DNA of 16,747 nucleotides from Nitrospirota bacterium (GCA_015491705.1 WFVK01000194.1:1-16747); one strand, 5' to 3'. Positions 7,926 to 16,280 are shown, numbered from the stretch's first letter. Translations and numbers: made by a program. Notes: generated from the sequence alone by a model not told the origin.

Positions 7926-8479
7926 GTCGCCTTTTTTCCCTCCGCGTGATGATGCCGCCCTGCCGCAGGAACACCGAAGTCCTCTGATTTGGGCCTCCAG
8001 AATTTTTCCAGGTACTCCCTTCCCTTTGAGTTCGCCATGTATTTATCCCAGTTCTGCAGCAAGCGATCTTTTGTATAATACAGCTCTTCCCGGCTGTAGC
8101 CGGAATACTCGAAATGGTCCGTCAGGACTATCGCGCCGTAGGGGCATGCCTCCACACAAAATGCACAGTAGACACATCTAAGCACCTCTACCTCGTACCT
8201 GTCCACCACCTTTTTGTGGTCGTCATCCTCGCTGGTATAAATATGTATGCACTGCGAGGGACACATTGCAGCGCATAATCCGCACCCCACGCATTTTTCC
8301 CTGCCCGTCTCCGGGTCCCTTACAAGAGCGTGAAGCCCTCTCGATCCGGGGAAGGGCTCCCTCCTCTCCGTGGGGTACTGCCTTGTCACCGACGGTGAAA
8401 AGAAATGCCGGAGTGTAAGGGCAAGGCCCTTCAGGATTTCAATGAAAAACACCTTTTTAATGAATTCGTTGGCAGTCAT
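7922..8479 (-). CDS. nuoI: NADH-quinone oxidoreductase subunit I
   Basis: NuoI carries the two [4Fe-4S] clusters N6a and N6b, which hand electrons from NuoG to the terminal cluster N2 in NuoB. The 185-aa protein has an N-terminal amphipathic helix region (1-30) and then two ferredoxin motifs: C63-C66-C69-C73 (CVGCGLCAAMCP) and C102-C105-C108-C112 (CVYCAFCVEACPYGAI). The C-terminal tail (about 165-185) is charged and histidine-rich and extends a little beyond the core. It follows nuoH after a 33-base gap with only a weak purine-rich GAAAAGA before the ATG. It overlaps nuoJ by four bases. Confidence 0.98.
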   Translation of the reverse strand: MTANEFIKKVFFIEILKGLALTLRHFFSPSVTRQYPTERREPFPGSRGLHALVRDPETGREKCVGCGLCAAMCPSQCIHIYTSEDDDHKKVVDRYEVEVLRCVYCAFCVEACPYGAIVLTDHFEYSGYSREELYYTKDRLLQNWDKYMANSKGREYLEKFWRPKSEDFGVPAAGRHHHAEGKKAT

Positions 8480-8512
8480 CGTCTTTTCAGGTTAATTCCC
8501 GGTTTAAAAGTT

Positions 8513-9478
8513 TCATAGTATCTTGATCAGTCCGGTAAAAATTATATTCGCCAGGGCCAGCGGGATAAAGAGCTTCCACCCGAGGCTCATCAACTGGTCA
8601 TACCTGTATCTCGGCAGTGTCGCCCTCACCCAGAAATAGAAAAATATGAACCCGTATACCTTGAGCAGGAACCATACAATACCCGGAACACGGGCGAATA
8701 TCCAGAAATCGGGACCGCTCCAGCCGCCCAGAAAGCAGATGACAGCCAGCGCGGACATAATGAACATGCCTGCATATTCCGCCATAAAGAACAGGCCGAA
8801 ACGTATGCCGCTGTATTCCGTGGCATAACCCGCGACGAGCTCGGTCTCAGCCTCGGGCAGGTCAAACGGCGCCCTGTTGGTCTCGGCCAGCGCAGCCATG
8901 AGAAAAACAAAGAACGCAACGATCTGCGGCAGGATGAACCAGTGCTCTGACTGGGCCTTTACAATATCCGAGAGATTTGCGCTGCCCGCCATCATCATGA
9001 CACCCACGAGGCTCAGGCCCATTGCAATCTCATAGCTTATAACCTGGGCCGATGATCTCAGGCCGCCCAGGAAAGAATACTTGGAATTGGATGCCCAGCC
9101 GGCAAGTATTACACTGTACGACCCCACTGACGAAAGCGCAAGGATGTAGAGTATTCCTATATCAAGGTCTGCAATCGAAAAACCCTCCCACATGGGGATG
9201 ACCGCAAGGGAGCCGAGCGCTGCAAGCAGCCCGATGATGGGCGCTATGTAGAAAATGGGCTTGTCCGCGCTTGAAGGTATGATATCTTCCTTGAAGAACA
9301 GCTTGATCCCGTCGGCTATAGGCTGCAGCAGGCCGTGCCAGCCGACCCTCATGGGACCGAGCCTCGCCTGCATGTGGCCTATCACCTTGCGCTCAAAATA
9401 CACCACATATGCTACATGCAGCATTAGCACATTGACCACGATAAAGACCTTGATAAATATCCAGAGCCATTCCGGCAT
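8513..9478 (-). CDS. nuoH: NADH-quinone oxidoreductase subunit H
   Basis: NuoH is the membrane subunit that builds most of the quinone access chamber next to NuoB and NuoD. From the chosen ATG it is 321 aa with about eight membrane helices. It has the family signatures RLGPMRVGWHGLLQPIADG (39-57) and ETNRAPFDLPEAETELVAG (199-217), including conserved acidic residues of the E-channel, and ends with a typical RYDQLMSLGWK segment. Two starts are possible: ATG at 9478 with AGGGG six bases before it, or TTG at 9484, which overlaps the nuoG TGA and has GAGGG six bases before it. ATG is preferred, leaving a two-base gap to nuoG. Confidence 0.96.
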   Translation of the reverse strand: MPEWLWIFIKVFIVVNVLMLHVAYVVYFERKVIGHMQARLGPMRVGWHGLLQPIADGIKLFFKEDIIPSSADKPIFYIAPIIGLLAALGSLAVIPMWEGFSIADLDIGILYILALSSVGSYSVILAGWASNSKYSFLGGLRSSAQVISYEIAMGLSLVGVMMMAGSANLSDIVKAQSEHWFILPQIVAFFVFLMAALAETNRAPFDLPEAETELVAGYATEYSGIRFGLFFMAEYAGMFIMSALAVICFLGGWSGPDFWIFARVPGIVWFLLKVYGFIFFYFWVRATLPRYRYDQLMSLGWKLFIPLALANIIFTGLIKIL

Positions 9479-9480
9479 AT

Positions 9481-12060
9481 TCAACCCCTACCCTCTATTT
9501 TTTCTATTTTCACTTCGCATCCCTCTGTACCGGGAGCCTTTGTAACCGTATCAATACTGAAGTTCATCAGGTCGTACACGCCGCTGCCCGGAAAATTACC
9601 GCTCAGGAACACCCTGTTGTCCCTGATGGTACCGTCAATGGACACCGGCGCCTCGCAGGAGCCTGCCGAAGTGGACAGCCTGACCCTGTCACCTTCTTTT
9701 AACCCGAGCCTTGCCGCACCGGCCTCCCCCATCCTCACGGCCGCCTCCGGACATATCTTCATAAGCGCCCGTGATCTCCTTGAAAGCGTGCCCGAGTGAA
9801 ACAGCGGCTTGTCAACGGCAAGATAAAAATCCGCATTATAGTCCCTTGCAGCATCCACTATTGCGGGCACCTCGTACATCTCTCCCCTGAGGGGCTCCCC
9901 GTTATAAGGCCACAGCGCATCTCCCGCGGCTATCTCTTCGTAAGTCAGGTCACGGTGCAGGGGGGAGACCCTTGCCAGTTCACGCATGACATCCTCTGAT
10001 TCGGAATAATTCGCCGGAACCCCCATCTTGCGGGAAAGCTCTGAAAGGATCCGCCAGTCCTCCATGCCGGAGGATGTCTCCACAGCCTTTCTCAGCAGTT
10101 GGATCCTGCGTTCAAGATTGGTATATGTACCGGCTTTCTCCGTCCATCCGAGTGCGGGAAGCACCACATCGGCCATCTCCGCGGTCTCGGAAAGGAATAT
10201 ATCCTGGACAACGAGGAAATCAAGTGCCCCCAGTGCTTCTTTGACAATGGAGCCGCCCGGGATATTGCGTACAGGATTGTCTCCCATTACATACAGCGCC
10301 TTGATACTCCTGTTCCTTGCGCCTTCAATAATCTCCATCAGGGTCAGGCCCTCGCTGTCGGGGACGGAGGCCTTCCATACCGCCTCAAATTTGCCCCTGA
10401 AGTCCGGAACATTAACCGGCCTTCCACCCGGGAGCATGTCCGGCACACAGCCTGTATCAATAAGCCCCTGCTCATTGGGCCTGCCCGACAGCAGGTAAAG
10501 CCTTGCCTCAAGCAGGTAGGTGAGTCCCGCCACCGCGAACAATGCCCTGTGACCGTCCGAGCGCTGGACTATGTCCATGCCAAGGACAATGGAGGTGGAT
10601 GCGCTCTTCAGCAGTGTTTTCACCGTCTCATCAATACCCTCAATGCCGGTCTTCTTTCCGGATATCCTGCCGGAAAGCTCCCTGAGTCCTTTATCCACAT
10701 AGGGCATATCACCCCGCACACCCCTGTCGCTGAAGACACCTGTCAGGATCTCCTCAATGACCTCGGCCTCCCTGAATACGCGGGGGATCACCTGCAGGGT
10801 ATGAAACTTCTCGAGTCCCTTTGCATAGCCGATGACGATCACATCGGCCCCGCGCCTTGCAGCCTCTCTTATGGAAAGGCCGAGCACGGGGTTCACCGCC
10901 GCGGGATCATCGCCAAGGACCAGGATTGTCTCTGAATTTTTAAGCCCGTCCAGGAGATTGGCCGTTATCCCCTGTCCGAGCAGGCCCTCAAAGTATTTCT
11001 GTGCCGCCGCGAAACCGGTCCTTGAAAGAGAGTCTATGTTATTCGTGCCGCATGCGGTTCTCATAAATCTCTGAAACACGTAATTATCCTCGTTTGTGCA
11101 TCTCGGCGATGCAATGCCCGCAATGGAGGCGCCGCCTTCGGCGTTTTTGACCGCGCTCAGTTTTGCGGCGACAACATCAAGGGCTTCGCTCCACGTGGCC
11201 TGCTGGAGCGTGCCGTTCTTCCTGACGAGCGGTGTCCTGAGCCTGTCCTCGCTGTGTATGTATTCATAGCCGAAGCGGCCCCTTGAACATAGAAGCCCCC
11301 TGTTCACCCCTGAGCCCATGCGGGGGATTACACGCTTGATGGACTCGTCCCTCACCTGAACAACGAGCGAGCATCCGACACCACAGTACGAGCACACGGT
11401 CTCCACTTCCTTATCTATCTGCCACGGCCTGAAGCTGTGAATATACAGGCGGCTCAGGATGGCGCCCACAGGGCACACCGTGAGGCAGTTGCCGCAATAC
11501 TCGCAGTTGAACGACTCTGACGAGAAGGGCTCAACCCTCGAGCGGTTCCCCCTTCCTATGACGTTTATGGCCGAGGCGCCCTGCACGTCATTGCACATCC
11601 TTACACACCTCGTGCATACAACGCACCTCTCCATATTCCTTGCAAGGATGTGATCTTTGTGGCTCTCGGGGACCTTCCTCTTTTCCTCGGTGTACCTGCC
11701 CGTGGTAGGCCCGTACTTGTTGACAAGGTCCTGCAGCTCGCATTCCCCTGCCTTGTCACAGTAAGGGCAGTCAAGCGGATGGTTTATGAGCAGGAATTCC
11801 AGTATGCCGCGGCGGGTCCTTGATATCTCCTCGGACTCCGTTGTTACGACCATGCCGTCCGCAGCCATCAGTGTGCAGGCATTCTGCAGTTTCGGCATCC
11901 TCTCCACCTCTACCACGCAGAGCCTGCATCCGCCGTAGGGTTTCAGCGCCTCGTGATGGCACAGTGTCGGTATCTTGATGCCGGCCTTTTTGGCGGCGTC
12001 AAGCACGGACATCGGCTTGTCCAGCGTAATTTCCCTTTCGTTTATAGTCAGAGTTATCAT
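9481..12060 (-). CDS. nuoG: NADH-quinone oxidoreductase subunit G (large Fe-S / molybdopterin-fold subunit)
   Basis: NuoG is the largest hydrophilic subunit and holds a chain of Fe-S clusters between NuoF and NuoI. The 859-aa product has, in order: a [2Fe-2S] domain (C34, C45, C48, C62); an N5-type site (H94, C98, C101, C107); two ferredoxin-like motifs (C146-C149-C152-C156 and C186-C189-C192-C196); an N7-type site (C223, C226, C230, C258); and a molybdopterin-oxidoreductase fold to the C-terminus with a dinucleotide-binding-like domain near 755-855. In this fold the position that carries Cys or Sec in formate dehydrogenases reads SRTGF (346-350), so it should be catalytically inert. The second ferredoxin motif supplies ligands beyond the usual NuoG set. 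There is no clear ribosome-binding site: the 75 bases before it are heptamer repeats. Confidence 0.97.
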   Translation of the reverse strand: MITLTINEREITLDKPMSVLDAAKKAGIKIPTLCHHEALKPYGGCRLCVVEVERMPKLQNACTLMAADGMVVTTESEEISRTRRGILEFLLINHPLDCPYCDKAGECELQDLVNKYGPTTGRYTEEKRKVPESHKDHILARNMERCVVCTRCVRMCNDVQGASAINVIGRGNRSRVEPFSSESFNCEYCGNCLTVCPVGAILSRLYIHSFRPWQIDKEVETVCSYCGVGCSLVVQVRDESIKRVIPRMGSGVNRGLLCSRGRFGYEYIHSEDRLRTPLVRKNGTLQQATWSEALDVVAAKLSAVKNAEGGASIAGIASPRCTNEDNYVFQRFMRTACGTNNIDSLSRTGFAAAQKYFEGLLGQGITANLLDGLKNSETILVLGDDPAAVNPVLGLSIREAARRGADVIVIGYAKGLEKFHTLQVIPRVFREAEVIEEILTGVFSDRGVRGDMPYVDKGLRELSGRISGKKTGIEGIDETVKTLLKSASTSIVLGMDIVQRSDGHRALFAVAGLTYLLEARLYLLSGRPNEQGLIDTGCVPDMLPGGRPVNVPDFRGKFEAVWKASVPDSEGLTLMEIIEGARNRSIKALYVMGDNPVRNIPGGSIVKEALGALDFLVVQDIFLSETAEMADVVLPALGWTEKAGTYTNLERRIQLLRKAVETSSGMEDWRILSELSRKMGVPANYSESEDVMRELARVSPLHRDLTYEEIAAGDALWPYNGEPLRGEMYEVPAIVDAARDYNADFYLAVDKPLFHSGTLSRRSRALMKICPEAAVRMGEAGAARLGLKEGDRVRLSTSAGSCEAPVSIDGTIRDNRVFLSGNFPGSGVYDLMNFSIDTVTKAPGTEGCEVKIEKIEGRG

Positions 12061-12135
12061 AAGTCGGTTACGGTCTCGGGACTGCGGGCTGCGGGTCTTT
12101 CCGTTTTACCCGTAACACTCAGTCCGTAACATTTA
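12061..12135. repeat. Heptanucleotide-period repeat between nuoF and nuoG
   Basis: The nuoF/nuoG gap reads as 7-base units in a single register. CTGCGGG occurs at 82-88 and 89-95 (add 12000), and CCGTAAC at 110-116 and 124-130, so all four start on the same 7-base phase. Neighbouring units TTACGGT and CTCGGGA are related. TTACGGT/CCGTAAC also give inverted pairing. The repeat reaches the nuoG start codon and leaves no visible ribosome-binding site. Short heptamer tandem repeats of this type are known from intergenic DNA, notably in filamentous cyanobacteria. Any relation to those is only formal. Confidence 0.65.
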
Positions 12136-13398
12136 TCAATTCCTGAATTTACACTGTTTATCCCTGATATGCTCCTCAAATTCATTCCTGAAGTGCCTTA
12201 TCATTCCGGTGACCACGCCTGCTGCCCCGTCCCCGAGGGGGCAGAATGTCCTGCCGGACATGACCCCTGCCACATCGGAAAGGAGTTCGATGTCTCCTTC
12301 CCTTCCCTTTCCGTGTTCTATACGCTCCAGTATCTTCCTGAGCCAGTCCGTGCCTTCCCTGCACGGGGTGCACTTTCCGCAGGATTCGTGCTCAAAAAAT
12401 TTCATGGCCCTGTAAGTCACCCTCACCATGCACACCGATTCATCCATGACTATCACCGCGCCGGAGCCGAGCATGCTGCCGGCCTTGGGCATTGCCACGA
12501 AATCCATGGCACAGTCTATGCCGTCGGCAGGGAGAACCGGGGTGGAGATGCCGCCGGGTATCACCGCCTTCAGCTTGCCGTTGTTTTTGATCCCGCCGGC
12601 GTGTTTATAGATGATGTCCCTGAGGCTCGTGCCCATGGGAAGCTCGTATACCCCCGGCTTTTCAACAAAACCGCTTACGCAGTAAAGCTTGGGGCCGGGA
12701 CAGTCGCTGCTGCCTATCGCTGAATATGCCTCTCCGCCGATCTCGACGATATAAGGAATATTGGCAAGGGTCTCGACATTATTGACAATCGTGGGCATGC
12801 TCCATGCACCCACATTCACCGGAAAAGGCGGCTTGGTCCTGGGCTGGCCTTTCCTGCCCTCGATCGACTCAATAAGGGCCGTCTCCTCGCCGCAGATGTA
12901 TGCCCCCGCCCCCTGATGCACGGAAAGCCTGAACCTTATCCCTTTGCCGAGGATATCGTCCCCGAGAAATTTTTCCCTGTATGCCTGTTCTATAGCCGCC
13001 TCAAGAATATCCTTTGCAGCAGGGTATTCGCCCCTCAGGTAGATATAACCGTATTCAGCGCCCAGGGCATATCCCGATATAACCATGCCTTCTATCAGCA
13101 GGTGGGGATTCTTCTCCAGTATGGGCCGGTCCTTGAAGGTTCCGGGCTCGCCCTCGTCCGCGTTGCATATCAGGTACTTCGGAAATTTCGGATCAGCCAT
13201 GGCGAAATTCCATTTCATGGCCGTGGGGAACCCTGCTCCGCCGCGCCCCCTGATACCCGATTTCTTAACCTCCTCCACTATATCCCGGGGCTCCATCTGC
13301 ACGGCCTTGGCCAGGCTCCGGTATCCGCCGGCCTTCCGGTATTCGCTGATGTCAGCGGAATCGGGATTGTCTGTGTTCTTTAATAAAACCTTTTCCAT
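12136..13398 (-). CDS. nuoF: NADH-quinone oxidoreductase subunit F (NADH/FMN-binding)
   Basis: NuoF is the entry point for electrons: it binds NADH and FMN and carries [4Fe-4S] cluster N3. The 420-aa product has the glycine-rich flavin/nucleotide loop SGIRGRGGAGFPTAMKW (47-63), the NADEGEPGTFKDR segment (79-91), the GAGAYICGEETALIESIEG segment (163-181) and the N3 ligands C340, C343, C346 (ESCGKCTPCREG) plus C386 (TFCPLGDGA). All are intact, so the complex should use NADH. The ATG is preceded by an A+T-rich stretch with no ribosome-binding site. Immediately upstream lies a 26-bp perfect palindrome that separates it from nuoE. Confidence 0.98.
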   Translation of the reverse strand: MEKVLLKNTDNPDSADISEYRKAGGYRSLAKAVQMEPRDIVEEVKKSGIRGRGGAGFPTAMKWNFAMADPKFPKYLICNADEGEPGTFKDRPILEKNPHLLIEGMVISGYALGAEYGYIYLRGEYPAAKDILEAAIEQAYREKFLGDDILGKGIRFRLSVHQGAGAYICGEETALIESIEGRKGQPRTKPPFPVNVGAWSMPTIVNNVETLANIPYIVEIGGEAYSAIGSSDCPGPKLYCVSGFVEKPGVYELPMGTSLRDIIYKHAGGIKNNGKLKAVIPGGISTPVLPADGIDCAMDFVAMPKAGSMLGSGAVIVMDESVCMVRVTYRAMKFFEHESCGKCTPCREGTDWLRKILERIEHGKGREGDIELLSDVAGVMSGRTFCPLGDGAAGVVTGMIRHFRNEFEEHIRDKQCKFRN

Positions 13399-13408
13399 AA
13401 TTTTAATG

Positions 13409-13434
13409 TGGGGGCACGGCGCGCCGTGCCCCCA
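13409..13434. repeat. 26-bp perfect palindrome between nuoE and nuoF
   Basis: TGGGGGCACGGCG and its exact complement CGCCGTGCCCCCA meet head to head with no spacer. It fills most of the 40-base nuoE/nuoF gap. In mRNA it would fold into a very stable G+C-rich hairpin. After it, on the coding strand, comes CATTAAAATT and then the nuoF ATG, so there is no U-tract typical of an intrinsic terminator. GGGGCACGGC-type palindromes are reminiscent of dispersed repeats in bacterial intergenic DNA. It could act in transcript processing or partial attenuation. Confidence 0.75.
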
Positions 13435-13438
13435 TTGT

Positions 13439-13903
13439 TTATTTATAGTTCTCCAGTATCTCTTCTATCCTCTTTTCCGAGAGGTTGTCATAAAAGTCCG
13501 TATTGACCAGCATGGCCGGCGCCGTGCCGCACGCCCCTATGCACTCCATTATCACAAGGGAAAATCTCCCGTCCCCGCTCGTGCCGTTGGCAGGCACGCC
13601 GTATCTTGTTTCCAGGAAATCCACGAGTCTTTCGGCTCCGAGTATCATGCATGAAATATTGGTGCACAACTGTATCACATGCCGCCCCGCGGGCCTGTGC
13701 TTATACATCGAGTAAAAAGAGGCCGTTCCCCTCACCACCGCCTCGGGCAGATTGAGCGACCGTGCCACACACGTCATGGCCTCCTGGCTCAGCCAGCCGA
13801 ACTCCCGCTGCGCAATGTACAGGGAAGGCAGCAGCGCACTCCTGCGGTCCGGGTACTTCGCCTTTATTCCCTCGATCTCTTTCAGTACAGTATCGTTAAA
13901 CAT
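13439..13903 (-). CDS. nuoE: NADH-quinone oxidoreductase subunit E
   Basis: NuoE is a thioredoxin-fold subunit with the off-path [2Fe-2S] cluster N1a, bound next to NuoF in the NADH-oxidising module. The 154-aa product has the normal length. Its four ligands are C80 and C85 (LCTNISC) and C121 and C125 (MECIGACGTAP). The N-terminal helical region includes the family pattern around YIAQREFGWLS (29-39) and GTASFYSMYK (59-68). The gap to nuoD consists of an AGCT heptamer repeat, and no ribosome-binding site precedes the ATG (GGCTATAAGCTAAAAATG). The start is set by family length. Confidence 0.97.
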   Translation of the reverse strand: MFNDTVLKEIEGIKAKYPDRRSALLPSLYIAQREFGWLSQEAMTCVARSLNLPEAVVRGTASFYSMYKHRPAGRHVIQLCTNISCMILGAERLVDFLETRYGVPANGTSGDGRFSLVIMECIGACGTAPAMLVNTDFYDNLSEKRIEEILENYK

Positions 13904-13908
13904 TTTTT

Positions 13909-13940
13909 AGCTTATAGCCAATAGCTGACAGCTATCAGCT
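13909..13940. repeat. AGCTNNN heptanucleotide repeat between nuoD and nuoE
   Basis: AGCT (once AGCC) occurs at 13909, 13916, 13923, 13930 and 13937, an exact 7-base period for five units. Within it ATAGCTG-A-CAGCTAT (13921-13935) is an inverted repeat that could form a hairpin. The element fills almost the whole 39-base gap between nuoD and nuoE. Confidence 0.65.
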
Positions 13941-13942
13941 TT

Positions 13943-15166
13943 TTATCTGTCACACTCTCCCAGCACAATATCGATACTTCCGATGTTTGCGATTACGTCT
14001 GCAACCAGCTCGCCCTCGCATATTGCGGGCAACGCCGAAACATGCACAAAGGACGGGGATCTTATCCTCATCCTGTACGGCCTTCCTGTTCCGTCACTGA
14101 CGAAAAAGAATCCCAGCTCTCCCTTGGGGACCTCGGTAGCAACATAAAGCTCGCCCTCCGGAGCGGTCTGGGGCCCCTTTGTTATAAGCACAAAGTGGTG
14201 TATAAGGTGCTCCATGTCCGCAAGCACCCTGTCCTTCGCGGGCAGGGTGAATTTGGGCGCATCAGCCATTATGGGCCCTTTGGGTATCTGTTCGATACAC
14301 TGCCTGATAATTGAATTGGACTCGCGGAACTCCTCCATCCTCACGCGGTAACGGTCGTATATGTCCCCGTTTTTCCCTATGCACACCTGCCATTTAACCT
14401 TATCGTAAACCCCGTACGATGAAAATTTCCGTATATCGTAAGAGACACCCGACCCCCTGAGCGCCGGGCCGCTCAAGCCCCAGTTGATGGCGTCTTCAGC
14501 GGAGATTACGCCCACACCCTTGGTGCGGCGCAGCCATATGCGGTTTTTGTCTATCAGGGTTTCATACTGCTCCACCCTGCCGGGGAATTCATCGGTAAAC
14601 TTGTAAAGGTCCTCCAGCCACTGGTCGTCGACATCGTTCTTAAGTCCCCCGATCCTCGGATAACTCACCGTAAGCCTTGCGCCGCAGAGTCTCTCGAAGA
14701 AATCAAGGATTTTTTCCCTCTCCCTGAAACAGTACAGGAAGACCGTCATTGCGCCTATATCAAGGGCATGGGTCGCAAGCCAGAGGAGGTGGTTTGTTAT
14801 ACGCGCCATTTCTCCGACAATGGTCCTTATGTATTCCGTTCTTTCCGGAACCTTTATGCCGAAGAGCTTCTCCACCGCCACGCAGTAGCCTATGTTGTTT
14901 GCCATGGAGGCGATGTAATCAAGGCGGTCCGTGAGCGGTATTATCTGCATGTAGTTCCTGTTTTCCGCAAGCTTTTCAACCCCCCTGTGCAGATAACCCA
15001 CATAGGGTGTGCACTTGACAATGGTCTCACCGCTCAGGTCAAGCACCAGCCTCAGCACACCGTGCGTGGCAGGGTGCTGGGGCCCCATATTGAGGGTCAG
15101 CTCTTTTTCGGACAGGCGTGCGTCGCTGTCCCGTGCATCCACTTCTTTACTGCTGATGTTTTCCAT
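13943..15166 (-). CDS. nuoD: NADH-quinone oxidoreductase subunit D
   Basis: NuoD is the 49-kDa-type subunit that forms the quinone-reduction site together with NuoB and NuoH, and it descends from the large subunit of [NiFe] hydrogenases. The 407-aa product has the standard length and is not fused to NuoC. The quinone headgroup residues are visible as H35 in [11 protein letters not shown] and Y84 in LTDRLDY. The C-terminus ends normally at VLGECDR, and the hydrogenase-type Ni-binding cysteine pairs are absent, as in all complex I. The 44-base gap after nuoC holds an inverted repeat but no clear ribosome-binding site. Confidence 0.98.
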   Translation of the reverse strand: MENISSKEVDARDSDARLSEKELTLNMGPQHPATHGVLRLVLDLSGETIVKCTPYVGYLHRGVEKLAENRNYMQIIPLTDRLDYIASMANNIGYCVAVEKLFGIKVPERTEYIRTIVGEMARITNHLLWLATHALDIGAMTVFLYCFREREKILDFFERLCGARLTVSYPRIGGLKNDVDDQWLEDLYKFTDEFPGRVEQYETLIDKNRIWLRRTKGVGVISAEDAINWGLSGPALRGSGVSYDIRKFSSYGVYDKVKWQVCIGKNGDIYDRYRVRMEEFRESNSIIRQCIEQIPKGPIMADAPKFTLPAKDRVLADMEHLIHHFVLITKGPQTAPEGELYVATEVPKGELGFFFVSDGTGRPYRMRIRSPSFVHVSALPAICEGELVADVIANIGSIDIVLGECDR

Positions 15167-15180
15167 AATGATCGAATTTT

Positions 15181-15201
15181 CAGTTTAAAGAACTGTTTAA
15201 A
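15181..15201. promoter_or_regulatory. Inverted and direct repeat between nuoC and nuoD
   Basis: CAGTT-TAAAG-AACTG (15181-15195) is a 5-bp inverted repeat. The string C(A/T)GTTTAAA also appears twice, 12 bases apart (15181 and 15193). The A+T-rich gap lacks a ribosome-binding site. This may be a small hairpin in the mRNA or a protein site, and it could also be chance in low-complexity sequence. Confidence 0.25.
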
Positions 15202-15210
15202 AATAGAGTA

Positions 15211-15744
15211 TCAAGATTGAATATTCCACTCTTTATCATGGGAATGCAAATCCCTGAGCTCTTCAAAACCCTTGTACTCCCACCCCTCCGGGCCTTTCAG
15301 CGGGTAGTCTTTTCTTAACGGATAGCCTTCCCAGTCTTCCGGCATCAGTATCCGCCTCAAATCCGGGTGGCCGTTGAAGACTATCCCGTACATGTCGCAG
15401 GCCTCCCTTTCATGCCAGTTTGCGCCTTTCCATACGGATACAACCGAGTCAACCGAAGGGTCGCTCTCGGGCAACTGCACCTTGATCATGAGCCTGTGCT
15501 TGAATTTTATGGAATAGAGATTGTACACCACCTCAAAGCGGAGCCGCCGGCCCGGGTAATCGACACCGCACAGGTCCGCCAGATAGTTCATCTGAATATC
15601 CGGCGCGTCATGGAGATAGCGGCAGATGTCAAGGATCTTCTCCCGTTTTACGGTTGCAAAGACCTGATCCCTGAACTGTTTCACATCAACAAGTTCCTCT
15701 GAAAATCTCTCTTTAAGCCTGTCGACTATCTCCAGGGGCTCCAT
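15211..15744 (-). CDS. nuoC: NADH-quinone oxidoreductase subunit C
   Basis: NuoC is the 30-kDa-type peripheral-arm subunit that packs against NuoD and NuoI. It has no cofactor. The 177-aa form starting [10 protein letters not shown] is chosen because an AAGGAG ribosome-binding site (15753-15758) lies eight bases upstream and this length fits the family. A longer frame upstream only reads nuoB in another phase. The family signature runs from about W110 to L149 ([19 protein letters not shown], then [15 protein letters not shown]). It overlaps the end of nuoB by 19 bases. Confidence 0.97.
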   Translation of the reverse strand: MEPLEIVDRLKERFSEELVDVKQFRDQVFATVKREKILDICRYLHDAPDIQMNYLADLCGVDYPGRRLRFEVVYNLYSIKFKHRLMIKVQLPESDPSVDSVVSVWKGANWHEREACDMYGIVFNGHPDLRRILMPEDWEGYPLRKDYPLKGPEGWEYKGFEELRDLHSHDKEWNIQS

Positions 15745-16250
15745 CTGAAATGCTCCTTTTGTATTTTCTCCTGAAGTTTCATTACACCGTCCATCAGTGC
15801 CTCGGGCCTCGGCGGGCATCCGGGGACGTAGACATCCACCGGCAGGAATGTGTCGCATCCCTGGACAACCCCATAGGTATTGTATATATTCCCGGAACAC
15901 GCACAACTGCCCATTGCAATCACGTAGCGGGGCTCCGGCATCTGGTCGTAAACCCTCCGCACCACCGGGGCCATCTTCTTGGTTACGGTGCCGGCGATAA
16001 TAATAACATCCGACTGCCTCGGGGATGCGCGGAATATAACTCCGAAACGGTCAAAATCGTAATGGCTTGCACCCGAGGCCATCATTTCGATTGCACAGCA
16101 GGCAAGGCCGAAGGTCATGGGCCACAAAGAAGAGCTTCTCCCCCAGTTGATGACCTTATCCAGGGTGGTTATAAACATGTTCGTACCCGGCACTACCTTT
16201 GTGCCTTTCTCTACTTCCACCAATGTGCTACCCTCTTTGACCATTTCCAT
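15726..16250 (-). CDS. nuoB: NADH-quinone oxidoreductase subunit B
   Basis: NuoB holds cluster N2, the last [4Fe-4S] centre before quinone. The 174-aa product shows the four ligands: the tandem pair C51-C52 ([11 protein letters not shown]), C116 (MGSCACSG) and C145 ([12 protein letters not shown]). The loop [10 protein letters not shown] (61-70) and the [11 protein letters not shown] segment are typical. Two extra cysteines, C118 and C132, lie near the cluster region. The ATG at 16250 has no strong ribosome-binding site in the 30 bases after nuoA. An in-frame ATG two codons downstream is an alternative start. Confidence 0.97.
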   Translation of the reverse strand: MEMVKEGSTLVEVEKGTKVVPGTNMFITTLDKVINWGRSSSLWPMTFGLACCAIEMMASGASHYDFDRFGVIFRASPRQSDVIIIAGTVTKKMAPVVRRVYDQMPEPRYVIAMGSCACSGNIYNTYGVVQGCDTFLPVDVYVPGCPPRPEALMDGVMKLQEKIQKEHFRWSPWR

Positions 16251-16280
16251 TAACCGTTCAGCGGGCGGCGGCCGTATCCT

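Noticed and set aside
10099..10935. A 278-codon plus-strand frame opposite nuoG
   Set aside because: It lies wholly antisense to a clearly recognised nuoG, shows no family motifs, and has the composition of a shadow frame.
15745..15906. An N-terminal extension of nuoC by 54 codons
   Set aside because: The extension reads nuoB in another phase. The start at 15744 has a strong AAGGAG at the right distance and gives the family length.
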